Shown piece by piece: positions 18,507-27,069 of a stretch of DNA of 63,394 bases. Position numbers and translations under genes: made by a program. A model generated the notes under the pieces. That model was not told the origin of the DNA. It ran no database searches and was given only the letters and a program-made list of their open reading frames with translations. Within the stretch, counting starts at the first letter, position 1, and every line of letters begins with the position of its first letter. The stretch spans positions 77,372-140,765 of the forward strand of contig PBIL01000011.1 of assembly GCA_002720475.1 (NCBI GenBank), read 5' to 3'. The stretch is from Roseovarius sp. Lineage in GTDB: Bacteria; Pseudomonadota; Alphaproteobacteria; Rhodobacterales; Rhodobacteraceae.

Positions 18507-19135
18507 GCCCCCGCCCTCTGCCGGGCCTCGGCCAGGTCCTCGGGCGTGTTGACGTTGAAGAACGCCTGCGCATCGTCGAAAAGCGCCTCGCGCCCGCCAT
18601 GGCGTTCGGTCCAGAGCACCACCTTGCGCAAGCCATCCTCCAGCGCCGCGCGCAGATCGTGGCGCAGCGCCACGGGCCAGAGGCCGAAGGTGGGATGGCG
18701 CACCAGCCCGCCGCGGCTCATGGATCTGGTCTCTTCCCCCCCGCGCGGCGTGGCCGCAAGGGCCAGCGGATGCGCCATGCCCGCCGCCGCCCCTTGCAGC
18801 CGCGCCACCAGATCACGCGGGAAGAATGGCGTGTCGGCAGCCACCGTCACGATGGTGTCGCCTCCCTCCTCGGCGGCCCAGTCGAGCCCCGCGAGCACCC
18901 CGGCCAGCGGCCCGGGATAATCCGCAATCGGATCGGCCAGCACCGGCAGGCCGAACCGCGCGAAGCGCGCCGGATCGCCATTGGCGTTGAGCGCCATCGC
19001 GCGCACCTGCGGCCCGAGCCGCGCGATGACATGATCGAGGATCACCCCGCAGCCCAGGACCAGGAGCCCCTTGTCACCGCCGCCCATCCGCGTGGCCTGT
19101 CCCCCGGCGAGGATCACCCCGAAAGGCGCGCTCAT
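18503..19135 (-). CDS. mobA: Molybdenum cofactor guanylyltransferase
   Basis: 210 aa. The nucleotidyltransferase signature is VILAGGQATRMGGGDKGLL at residues 7-25, followed by DTPFFPRDL with the catalytic-site Asp. It makes the bis-MGD form of the cofactor used by DMSO-reductase-family enzymes such as formate dehydrogenase, which fits the neighbouring fdhD. It overlaps fdhD and mobB by 4 bp each. Confidence 0.94.
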   Translation of the reverse strand: MSAPFGVILAGGQATRMGGGDKGLLVLGCGVILDHVIARLGPQVRAMALNANGDPARFARFGLPVLADPIADYPGPLAGVLAGLDWAAEEGGDTIVTVAADTPFFPRDLVARLQGAAAGMAHPLALAATPRGGEETRSMSRGGLVRHPTFGLWPVALRHDLRAALEDGLRKVVLWTERHGGREALFDDAQAFFNVNTPEDLAEARQRAGA

Positions 19136-20022
19136 CCCTCCGCCCCCTTGCGGCGATGTTTCGGGCCCTCCTCCTCCACGCTCGCCGGGTCGGCATCGCG
19201 CAAGAGCCGCTCCTCGCCTGCAAGGCAGACGAAGCGCCGCCCCCGCATCCGGCCAATCAGCGTGAGGCCCACCTGACGCGCGATCTCCACCCCCCAGGCG
19301 GTAAAGCCCGAGCGCGAGGCCAGCACCGGAATGCCCATCATCGCCGTCTTGATCACCATTTCCGAGGTGAGCCGCCCGGTCGTGTAGAGCAGCTTGTCGC
19401 CCGCGCTCACCCCTTCCGAGAACATCCAGCCGGCGATCTTGTCCACTGCATTGTGCCGGCCCACATCCTCCATATAGACCAGCGGCCGCGCCCCCTGGCA
19501 GAGCACCGTGCCGTGGATCGCGCCCGCCTCGAGATAGAGCGAGGGCGTGCGGTTGATGCGATGCGCCAGCGCGTAGAGTTCCGAGGTCTTCACCTCGAGC
19601 GCAGGAAGCGTGACCCCCTCCAGCCCCTCCATCATGTCCCCGAAGACCGTTCCCACGGCACAGCCCGAGGTGCGGGTCTTCTTCCTGAGCTTTTCCTCAT
19701 AGCTGGTCTGCCCGTCGGTGCGCACCACCACCGTTTCCAGTTCCTCGTCGTAATCGACGCCGCGCACCGTCTCGCCGGGCGCGAGCATCCCCTGGTTGCG
19801 CAGGAAGCCGAGCGCGAGATACTCGGGATAATCGCCGATGGTCATCGCCGTCACGATCTCCTGCGCGTTGAGGAAGATCGTCAGCGGACGCTCCTCGACC
19901 ACCCGGATCTCGGTGCGGTTTCCGTCATGATCCACGCCCTCGACCGCGCGGGTCAGCCGCGCCGCCGTCGGGTCGGGCGCGATCAGATAACCTTCACGGT
20001 CGATGTTCCCGGCCAATTGCAT
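19132..20022 (-). CDS. fdhD: Formate dehydrogenase accessory sulfurtransferase
   Basis: 296 aa. FdhD passes sulfur from a cysteine desulfurase to the bis-MGD cofactor of formate dehydrogenase. VEERPLTIFLNAQEIVTAMT, YPEYLALGFLRNQGML, MEDVGRHNAVDKIAGW and TGRLTSEMVIKTAMMGIPV are family blocks. The loop that carries two cysteines in E. coli FdhD reads TSGCAVGTVFGD here, with one Cys. It is the first gene of the operon fdhD-mobA-mobB-moeA-bciA. The formate dehydrogenase genes are not in the window. Confidence 0.93.
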   Translation of the reverse strand: MQLAGNIDREGYLIAPDPTAARLTRAVEGVDHDGNRTEIRVVEERPLTIFLNAQEIVTAMTIGDYPEYLALGFLRNQGMLAPGETVRGVDYDEELETVVVRTDGQTSYEEKLRKKTRTSGCAVGTVFGDMMEGLEGVTLPALEVKTSELYALAHRINRTPSLYLEAGAIHGTVLCQGARPLVYMEDVGRHNAVDKIAGWMFSEGVSAGDKLLYTTGRLTSEMVIKTAMMGIPVLASRSGFTAWGVEIARQVGLTLIGRMRGRRFVCLAGEERLLRDADPASVEEEGPKHRRKGAEG

Positions 20023-20076
20023 CTCCTCCCGCGCTGGGATACCCCGGCTCAGGGCAGAGCGCGCGGGGCGAAATTC

Positions 20077-20799
20077 GTGTCAAGGCAAACCACCAATTCC
20101 CTCTATTGGCAAGGCGTGCGCGACGGCGCACCCTTCGTGCTGGTGGTGGTGCCTTTCGCCTTCCTCTTCGGGGTGGTCGGCACCGAGGCGGGGCTGTCGC
20201 TGGCCGAGACGATGGGCTTTTCGGTGCTGGTCATCGCGGGGGCCGCGCAGTTCACCGCGCTGCAACTGCTGACCGACAATGCGCCCGCGCTGATCGCGCT
20301 GGCCTCGGCGCTGGCGGTCAACCTGCGCATGGCGATGTATTCGGCCTCGCTCACGCCCTGGATGGGCGCGGCCCCGCTCTGGCAGCGCGCCTTCGCCGCC
20401 TATTTCATGGTCGATCAGAGCTATGCCTGCGCGATCGTCCGCTTCGAGCAGGAACCGCGGCTGAGCGTGCCCGAGCGCATGGCCTATTATTTCGGCGTGG
20501 TCACGCCGATCTGCCCGCTGTGGTATGCGTTCACGCTGGCAGGCGCGCTGATCGGCAACGCGGTGCCCCCGGGCCTGCCGCTCGATTTCGCGCTGCCGAT
20601 CACCTTCCTGGCGATGATCGGGCCGATGCTGCGCACCCCGGCGCACATGGCCGCCGCGGCCGTGTCGGTCACGCTCGCGCTGATCTTCGCCGGGCTGCCC
20701 TACAACACCGGCCTGCTGGTGGCGGGGGTCGCGGGCATGATGACCGGTGCGCAGGCAGAGGTGATGCTGGAGCGGCGCAAGGCGGCGCGCCAGCCATGA
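20077..20799 (+). CDS. azlC: Branched-chain amino acid exporter large subunit
   Basis: 240 aa. I chose the GTG at 20077 (codes VSRQTTNSLYW), which gives the standard AzlC length. GVRDGAPFVLVVVPFAFLFG and MGFSVLVIAGAAQFTALQLL are AzlC signatures, with six to seven membrane helices. With AzlD it exports branched-chain amino acids in the known family. The reading frame overlaps azlD by 4 bp. It is divergent from fdhD with a 54-bp gap. Confidence 0.9.
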   Translation: MSRQTTNSLYWQGVRDGAPFVLVVVPFAFLFGVVGTEAGLSLAETMGFSVLVIAGAAQFTALQLLTDNAPALIALASALAVNLRMAMYSASLTPWMGAAPLWQRAFAAYFMVDQSYACAIVRFEQEPRLSVPERMAYYFGVVTPICPLWYAFTLAGALIGNAVPPGLPLDFALPITFLAMIGPMLRTPAHMAAAAVSVTLALIFAGLPYNTGLLVAGVAGMMTGAQAEVMLERRKAARQP

Positions 20800-21122
20800 T
20801 CGAGGGGGGCGATCTCTGGCTTTTCATCGCCGCGCTGGGGCTTGGCACCTTCGGGCTGCGCTTCGTCTTTCTCGGGCTGGTGGGCAATCGCCCCCTGCCG
20901 GCCTGGCTCTTGCGGCACCTGCGCTACACGGCGGTGGCGGTGCTGCCGGGGCTGGTGGCACCGCTCGTGGTCTGGCCCGCCGCCACCGGCGGCGCGCTCG
21001 ATGCCCCGCGCATGGCCGCGGCGGTGGTCACGCTTGTCCTTGGCTACACGTTTCGCAACGTGATCCTCGCCATAACGGCGGGCGCGCTCACGCTCTTCGC
21101 GGGCCTCGCCCTGTTCGGCTAG
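20796..21122 (+). CDS. azlD: Branched-chain amino acid exporter small subunit
   Basis: 108 aa. The ATG at 20796 overlaps the azlC stop codon. Four hydrophobic helices and LGTFGLRFVFLGL, LRHLRYTAVAVLPGLVAP and TLVLGYTFRNVILAI fit AzlD. It is the partner of AzlC. It ends 24 bp before the convergent mttB-like gene's distal stop codon. Confidence 0.88.
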   Translation: MIEGGDLWLFIAALGLGTFGLRFVFLGLVGNRPLPAWLLRHLRYTAVAVLPGLVAPLVVWPAATGGALDAPRMAAAVVTLVLGYTFRNVILAITAGALTLFAGLALFG

Positions 21123-21145
21123 CAAGGGCGCGGGTCACGGCCCTG

Positions 21146-22708
21146 TCAGAAGTCGGTGGGTGCCCCACCCTCGGCCTTGCGCCGTGCCACGAAATCCGCA
21201 AGCTCCTCGCGGATGCCCTCGTCCATCGGCGGGGCCTCGAAGCCTGCGATGATGTCCTGGAACACCTGATGCGCGCGCGCCGGCGTCTAGACCGCCCCCG
21301 CCGCCTCCCAGGCCTCGTAATTGCGCCAGTCGCTGAGGAAGGGCGCGTAGAAGGCCGTGGTATAGCGGTCCTGCGTGTGCTGGATGCCGAAGAAGTGGCC
21401 CTTGTCACCGACCTCCCGGATCGCGTCCACCGCGATCTCGTCAGGGCCCGTCGCGGTCAGCATCGGGTCCATGTATCGCTGGATCTGTTGCAGGATCTCG
21501 CAATCCATGACGAATTTCTCGGGGCTGGCGATCAGCCCCCCCTCGAGCCATCCGGCCGCGTGATAGACCATGTGCGCCCCCGCCTGCACCGCCGACCAGA
21601 GGCTGTTCGAAGTCTCCCAGATGGATTGCCCGTCAGGGACATTCGCCGCGCAGACGCCGGAGGCCCGCATCGGCAGGCGGTAGAACCGCGCCAGCTGCCC
21701 GGTCATCTGCGTGGCGCGCATGTATTCGGGCGTGCCGAACGCCGGCGCGCCGGATTTCATGTCCACGTTGGAGGTGAAGGTGCCGATGGCGCAGGGCGCG
21801 CCGGGGCGGATCACCTGCGCCAGCACCACGGCGCAGAGCGCCTCCGCGAGGCTTTGCGCCACCGCCCCCGCCATCGTCACCGGCGCCATGGCGCCCGCCA
21901 GGGTGAAGGGCGTCACCACCAGCCCCTGCCCGCGCCGCGCCAGCCGCATCCAGCCGTCGAGCATCGGGTAATCGTGCTTGAGGGGCGAGGTGGAGTTGAT
22001 GTTGGTATACATGCGCGGCGTCGCCTCGAATTCCTCGTGGCTGAGCCCGCCCGCGATGCGCACCATTTCCATCACGTCCTCGACCCGCTCCTTGCCCAGG
22101 CAGTAGGCATGGGCCACCTTGTCGGTGAGCGTCAGCTTGTCGTAGAGCACATCCAGGTGCCGGATGCTGGCATGGATGTCCTGCGGCTCCACCGGATAGC
22201 CGCCGATGAAATGGATGCAGTTGAAATACTGGCTGAGTTTCAGAAGGTTCTGGCACATCTCGCGGGTGCCCGTGACCTTGCGCCCGATCTTCATGTCCCA
22301 GTAGGAAGGCGGCGAGGAGACATTGCCGAAGTTGAGATGCCGGCCGCCGATGGTGATCTGCCGTTCGGGGTTGCGCGGCGTGATGGTCCAGCTTTCGGGT
22401 GCCCTGGCGATCATCTCCATGACGAACTCGCGGCCCATGCGCACGTTCTCGCCGGTGATCTCGCAGCCGCCCGAGCCGCGCAGGATCGCCACCGCCTCGG
22501 GGTTGAGAAACTCGATCCCGATCTCCTCGAGGATCCGCATTGCGCCGTCATGGATCGCCGCCACCCCCTCGGGGGTCAGCGGCTCGGTCGGCCGGTCGAG
22601 ATTGACCGGCGGGTTCCACGGCATCTGCTCGATCACCGCCTGACCGCGCCGCGCGGCATTGCCCGCGCGCCCGCCGCCGCGCTTCCTGCGTGTGAGTTCC
22701 TCGCCCAT
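21146..22708 (-). pseudogene. Trimethylamine methyltransferase (MttB)-family gene with in-frame amber codon
   Basis: The start is the ATG at 22708 (MGEELTRRKRGGGRAGN). Codons 1-473 are a clean MttB-superfamily TIM barrel (EILEEIGIEFLNPEA-like block, TFTSNVDMKSGAPAFGTPEY, QRYMDPMLTATGPDEIAVD). At 21289-21287 the frame hits TAG, then continues for 46 codons with ordinary family C-terminus (FEAPPMDEGIREELADFV, ending GGAPTDF) before TGA at 21146. The likely ancestor is CAG. The amber is not at the mid-protein pyrrolysine position of methanogen MttB. Either a truncated 473-aa protein is made or the gene is broken. In the family, non-pyrrolysine members demethylate quaternary amines such as glycine betaine. 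Confidence 0.85.
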
Positions 22709-22761
22709 CTCGCGCCCTCCCGGTGCTCGTCTCCTTCCACGAAACACCGGGTGGGCAGGCG

Positions 22762-23667
22762 TCACATGCCGCTTTGCGACGCGCGCTGTCGTTTTCTTCC
22801 ATTCGCGCGCCGTCGTCCCTCCTGCCGGAGGTAGAGCGCGAGGCTGGCCACCACCACCGCGCCCCCCACGAGCATCACCGGCTCCGGCCGCTCGCCCACC
22901 CCGATCCAGACCCAGAGTGGGCCGAGCACCGTCTCGAGCAGCAAGAGCAGGCTGACGTTCGAGGCATGGGTCTGGCGCGAGGCCAGCGAAAGCGAGAAGA
23001 ACGAGACCGGCAGGATCACAAACCCGCAGACCGCGATGGCCCAGACCGTGCCCCCGGTCATCTGCGCGGGCCCCGTGACGGCCCAGCCCGTCGCCCCCGC
23101 CAGCGCCGCGCCGAGGCCGATCACCAGCGGGATCGGCATCTCCGGGTGCGCGCGCAGCAGCACGAAGTTGAGCGCCAGCACCAGCGCCACGCCGAGCCCC
23201 GCCGCAAGACCGGCCGCCACGCTTTCCCCGCCCGGCCCGTCGCCGCCCGAGACCGCCAGCGCCAGCCCCGCCATGACCGCCGCGATGGCCGCCCAGGTGG
23301 CCGGGCGCGTGCGCTCTCCCATCACCAGCCAGGACAGAAGCGCGGCAAAGACGGGCGCGGTCGCCACGCCGAGCAGCATCACCGCCACCGGCGCAAGGGC
23401 GATGCCGAGGCTGAAGAGCGTCATGTTGACATATTGCGTGGCGACCAGAAGCGCGCCCGTCCCGCTGGCCAGCACTGCCAGCTCGCGTGTCATGCCGCGC
23501 GCGGTAACGGCCCAGAGGATCAGCATGACCGCCCCCATCAGCCCGCCGCGCCAGCCCACCATCTGATAGCCCGTCATGCCGGAAAGCCGCATGAAGAGCG
23601 CATCGGGCGTGAGCACCAGCGCCCCGAAGGTGGCCAGCCCGAGGCCGAAGAGCGGATGGCGTGTCAC
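22762..23667 (-). CDS. EamA/DMT-family permease
   Basis: 301 aa, ten hydrophobic segments in two EamA repeats, for example LPVSFFSLSLASRQTHASNV and LLLLETVLGPLWVWIGVGER. The start at 23667 overlaps the HAD gene stop by 4 bp. Substrate unknown. It is one of four EamA-type permeases in the window and belongs to the operon DUF3572-HAD-EamA, followed after 53 bp by the mttB-like gene; a link to methylated amines is possible but unproven. Confidence 0.87.
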   Translation of the reverse strand: MTRHPLFGLGLATFGALVLTPDALFMRLSGMTGYQMVGWRGGLMGAVMLILWAVTARGMTRELAVLASGTGALLVATQYVNMTLFSLGIALAPVAVMLLGVATAPVFAALLSWLVMGERTRPATWAAIAAVMAGLALAVSGGDGPGGESVAAGLAAGLGVALVLALNFVLLRAHPEMPIPLVIGLGAALAGATGWAVTGPAQMTGGTVWAIAVCGFVILPVSFFSLSLASRQTHASNVSLLLLLETVLGPLWVWIGVGERPEPVMLVGGAVVVASLALYLRQEGRRRANGRKRQRASQSGM

Positions 23668-24359
23668 GAAGCCAGCCAGCCGGGCAGATGGCCGATATCG
23701 GGCAGCACCGCATCGGCATGCGGGGCAAGATCCCCGGCCAGCGCCGTGCCGGTGAGCACACCGATACAGGCCATGCCCGCCCGGCGCCCGGCGATCAGGT
23801 CATGGGTGCTGTCACCCACCATGACCACGCGCGCCGGGTCCACCTTCACGGCGCGCGCGAAGGCCAGCAGCGGCTCCGCGGCGGGCTTCGCCCCGTGCCC
23901 CGAGTCGAACCCGGCAACGAAATCGAACCGCTCCAGCACCCCGGCTGCGGTGAGATGCGCGCGCGCACCGTATTCGGTGTCATTGGTCATCACCCCGAGG
24001 CGCAGCCCCTGCGCCCTCAGCCCGTCGAGAAAGGGGCCGAGCGGCACGGCGGGGGCAAGCGGGGCCTGCGCCGCGCTCAGCATCAGGTGATCCTCGATCG
24101 CCGCCACGTCGCGCCCGGGCAGCGCGGAGGCCAGGCATTCCGCCGCCTCACGGTTGGTTCCGGCGATGACCGGGCTTGTCGGGCGGAACCGGCGCGCGGC
24201 AAGGTCGTAATCGACCGTCTCGGCCAGCCGCGCGACCAGCGCCGCGTCGCCCGCCGCCAGATCGTGCAGCACCTCATGCGCCCAATGGCTCCAGGTCGTG
24301 TGAAAGTCGAACAGCGTGCCGTCCTTGTCGAACAGCACCGCCTCGGCGCGCAGGGTCAT
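23664..24359 (-). CDS. HAD-superfamily phosphatase, phosphoglycolate phosphatase-like
   Basis: 231 aa. All four HAD motifs are present: VLFDKDGTLFD (nucleophile and acid Asp), VMTNDT, the Lys in GHGAKPAAEP, and VMVGDSTHD. An alpha-helical cap lies between motifs I and II. It is a cytosolic phosphatase of the Gph type, and phosphoglycolate is only one possible substrate. It overlaps both neighbours by 4 bp in the same operon. Confidence 0.87.
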   Translation of the reverse strand: MTLRAEAVLFDKDGTLFDFHTTWSHWAHEVLHDLAAGDAALVARLAETVDYDLAARRFRPTSPVIAGTNREAAECLASALPGRDVAAIEDHLMLSAAQAPLAPAVPLGPFLDGLRAQGLRLGVMTNDTEYGARAHLTAAGVLERFDFVAGFDSGHGAKPAAEPLLAFARAVKVDPARVVMVGDSTHDLIAGRRAGMACIGVLTGTALAGDLAPHADAVLPDIGHLPGWLAS

Positions 24360-24643
24360 GTCCAGTGTCTCTCCTGCCCGCCGGGCAGGGCGGCGCGCGC
24401 CCGCATCGGCTGGTCATAACCGATGCCCTGCGCGTCGCAGAATGCCATGATCCATTGATCGTCCATCATCACGAAATCAAGCACCGCGCCCAGAAACGCC
24501 GCCTCTGCCGCGCGGGCGCGCAGATCCTCCGCCGAGGCCCCGGTCGCGCCAAGAAACACGGGCAGAAGCGCATCGTTGCCCGCCAGCCAGCCCAGGGCCT
24601 GAAGCGCGACCGTCTCGGCGGCCTCCCGCGTCATGGTCATCAT
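24356..24643 (-). CDS. DUF3572-family protein
   Basis: 95 aa, all-helical and acidic. EAAETVALQALGWLAGNDAL and LGAVLDFVMMDDQWIMAFC match the small DUF3572 family common in alphaproteobacteria; its function is unknown. It begins the operon that continues into the HAD phosphatase (4-bp overlap). It is divergent from the diguanylate cyclase at 24727 with an 83-bp shared upstream region. Confidence 0.85.
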   Translation of the reverse strand: MMTMTREAAETVALQALGWLAGNDALLPVFLGATGASAEDLRARAAEAAFLGAVLDFVMMDDQWIMAFCDAQGIGYDQPMRARAALPGGQERHWT

Positions 24644-24726
24644 TGTTAATTCCCGGAAAGGTTTTCTTAACCACTTAGCGCGAGACTGTCACCAATAACA
24701 ACGCTCAGATCAGAGGCAGCGCCGCA

Positions 24727-26088
24727 ATGTCGGGCACCATTCTCATCGTTGACGATCTGGCAACAAATCGGATCGTCCTGAAGGTCAGGCTTGCAACCAC
24801 GCCCTATCGCGTGGTGCAGGCCGGATCGGCGCGCGAGGGGCTGCGCATGGCGATGGCCGAGCCTCCCGATCTCGTGCTCGCCAGCGCCCGGCTCGACGGA
24901 CAGAGCGCCGCGCCCTTCCTGCGCGCGCTGCGCCGGGACGAGCGGCTTGCCCATGTGCCCATCCTCCTGCTCCAGAGCACGGACAGCGCCGCCGAGCGGC
25001 TTGCCCTGCTGCGCGCGGGGGCGGATGCCGTGCTCACGCGGCCGGTGCCGGAGCCGCTCCTGCTCGCGCGGCTGCGCAACCTCCTGCGCGCGCGCAATGC
25101 CGAGGAGGAGCTGATCGGCCAGACCGGCGGCGCGCCCGGCTTTGCCGAGTCGCAGGCGGCGCTCGCGCTGCCGGGGCAGGTGACGCTCTTCGCGCCGGAC
25201 CGTGCCGCCGCACTTGCCCTGCGCGCCCGGTTTGCCGAGACGATGCCGCACCGGCTGAGCTTTCTCGCGCTCGACGATCCCCCGCCCGCGTCGCAGGATC
25301 TCTTCGTGATCCGGCTGGGGCAGGCGCAGGCCGAAGCGGGGCTGCGCCTGCTGGCCGATCTCAAGGCCACGCCCGGCACGCGCCACGCGCCGGTGCTGGT
25401 GCTGCTCGATGCCGCTGCCGCCCCGCTCGCGGTGACGCTGCTGGACATGGGGGCCGATGACGTGCTCTTCGCGCCGGTCGCGTCCGAGGAGCTTTGCCAT
25501 CGCATGGGTTGCCTTCTGGCGCGCAAGCGCCGCGTTGAGGCGCTGCGCGCGCATCTGCGCTCGGGGCTCGAGGCGGCGCTGCGCGACCCGCTCACCGGGG
25601 CGCATAACCGCCGCCATGCCCTGCCCTGGCTCGAGCGGCAGATCGCGCGGAGCCGCGCAGGTCTCGCCGTCATGGTGGCCGATCTGGATTTCTTCAAGCA
25701 GGTCAATGACCGGCACGGCCATGCCGCAGGCGATGCGGTGCTGGTAGCCGTCACCGAGCGGCTGCGCGCGCATCTGCGCGCGGGCGATCTGCTGGCGCGG
25801 ATCGGTGGCGAGGAGTTTCTCATCGCCCTGCCCGAGACCACCCGCGCCGAGGCGCAGGAGGTGGCCGAGCGGCTTTGCCATGCCATCCGCGCCACGCCGG
25901 TTGCCGTGCCGGGCCTGCGCGCGCCGATCCCGGTCACGCTCAGCCTTGGCGTGACCGTGGCCGAGCCGCGCCCCGGCATGGCACCGCCCGCCATGCAGAC
26001 GCTGCTGGAAGAGGCCGACCGCGCGCTTTACGCCGCCAAGGCGCGCGGCCGCGATCAGGCGCGGTTCTGCACCCGTTCCGCCGCCTGA
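24727..26088 (+). CDS. PleD-like diguanylate cyclase with degenerate receivers
   Basis: 453 aa. A receiver domain (residues 1-120) is followed by a second receiver-like domain (about 140-275) and a GGDEF domain (about 285-450). The cyclase active site is GGEEF at 360-364, with the inhibitory RxxD site at 351-354 exactly five residues upstream, so c-di-GMP synthesis with product inhibition is expected. In receiver 1 the phosphoacceptor Asp is replaced: PDLVLASARLDG puts Ser at residue 53, and the conserved Lys is Arg in LTRPVP. The protein is therefore unlikely to be switched on by standard phosphorylation. Confidence 0.88.
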   Translation: MSGTILIVDDLATNRIVLKVRLATTPYRVVQAGSAREGLRMAMAEPPDLVLASARLDGQSAAPFLRALRRDERLAHVPILLLQSTDSAAERLALLRAGADAVLTRPVPEPLLLARLRNLLRARNAEEELIGQTGGAPGFAESQAALALPGQVTLFAPDRAAALALRARFAETMPHRLSFLALDDPPPASQDLFVIRLGQAQAEAGLRLLADLKATPGTRHAPVLVLLDAAAAPLAVTLLDMGADDVLFAPVASEELCHRMGCLLARKRRVEALRAHLRSGLEAALRDPLTGAHNRRHALPWLERQIARSRAGLAVMVADLDFFKQVNDRHGHAAGDAVLVAVTERLRAHLRAGDLLARIGGEEFLIALPETTRAEAQEVAERLCHAIRATPVAVPGLRAPIPVTLSLGVTVAEPRPGMAPPAMQTLLEEADRALYAAKARGRDQARFCTRSAA

Positions 26089-26945
26089 TCGCCGGGACGC
26101 CCGCGGAAGGCACGCGGCGTCTCGCCCCACATCGCGACGAAGGCGCGGGTAAAGGCGCTGCGGCTCTGGAATCCGACCGCGCGCGCCAGCCGCAGATCGC
26201 GCAAGAGCGTCATCGCCCCCTGGCCATAGGCCGCCTGAAAGCGCGCGGCGAAACGTGACCGGCTCATCCCCGCCGCCTCGGCAAGGCTTTCGAGCGTATG
26301 GGGGCGCCCCGGATCCTCGAGCATGGCGCGCAGACCCCGCCACAGCCCCGGATCGGCCAGCGCCGCCAGCCAGGTCACGCCAGGATCGCCCGATTCGAGC
26401 CGCGTGCGCAGCATCTCGATCAGGCATTGCAGCAGAAGCGCACGCACCATCGCCCGCTGTCCGGGGCGGTCGCTGCCCATCTCCGCCACCAGCGCCGCCA
26501 TGGCCTGCGCCGCCACCGGGCTTCTTGTCACGTCAAGGCTGAGCGGCGCGCGCAAGAGGTCGATGAGCCCATGCGTGCCGCGCAGACCCAGCGAGATCGC
26601 CGAGCAGAGCACCACCATCACGCCCGCCCCCGCGCCGCGGGCCACATGCTCTTGCAGATCGAGCCCTGCCGGACGGCAGGCGGGCAGGCCCGCCTGTGCG
26701 CCGCCGCGATTGACAAGCGAAAGGCTGCGGCTTGCCGGGACCAGCACCAGCCGCCCCGGTTCAAGGCCGAGCGGCGCCCCGCCCTGCACCGAGAGCACCC
26801 CCTCGCCCCCCAGAACGTAATGCAGCGTCGCGCGCGGCGCGCGCCCGAGCCCCAGGCAGCACGCCCCTTCGAGCGCGCAGATCGCAAAGGGCTCGGCGCT
26901 GATCTCGAGCGCATCGAGAATCCGGTCGTGCGGGTGCTCCTGCAT
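26055..26945 (-). CDS. AraC-family regulator with shortened DNA-binding domain
   Basis: 296 aa. The start is the ATG at 26945 (MQEHPHDRIL). The N-terminal half is a cupin-like ligand domain. The C-terminal half has the first AraC HTH (TLESLAEAAGMSRSRFAARF), but the second is cut short: LLRDLRLAR runs straight into AVGFQSRSAFTRAF, whereas family members have about 16-18 more residues between. The join is near 26180 and is in frame. DNA binding may be lost. It is divergent from the Tat hydrolase at 27070 and overlaps the diguanylate cyclase 3' end by 34 bp. Confidence 0.8.
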   Translation of the reverse strand: MQEHPHDRILDALEISAEPFAICALEGACCLGLGRAPRATLHYVLGGEGVLSVQGGAPLGLEPGRLVLVPASRSLSLVNRGGAQAGLPACRPAGLDLQEHVARGAGAGVMVVLCSAISLGLRGTHGLIDLLRAPLSLDVTRSPVAAQAMAALVAEMGSDRPGQRAMVRALLLQCLIEMLRTRLESGDPGVTWLAALADPGLWRGLRAMLEDPGRPHTLESLAEAAGMSRSRFAARFQAAYGQGAMTLLRDLRLARAVGFQSRSAFTRAFVAMWGETPRAFRGRPGDQAAERVQNRA

Positions 26946-27069
26946 GGTCCGATCCTGCCCCAGCCCGCGCACAAAGGCACGAAAAATCCGCTCTGCGCTG
27001 CCAATTCGGGACGCGAAGGCACATAGCCCCGGGCAGACTATGACCAGAGCCCATCAAAGGCGGACACCC

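Noticed and set aside
15910..18636. 908-aa version of MoeA reaching into mobB and mobA
   Set aside because: The extra N-terminal residues are out-of-frame translation of mobB and mobA; the GTG at 18018 fits the 4-bp overlap pattern.
21287..21289. Pyrrolysine codon in the MttB-like gene
   Set aside because: The TAG is at codon 474 near the C-terminus, not at the active-site position of pyrrolysine MttB, and pyl genes are not expected in this lineage.
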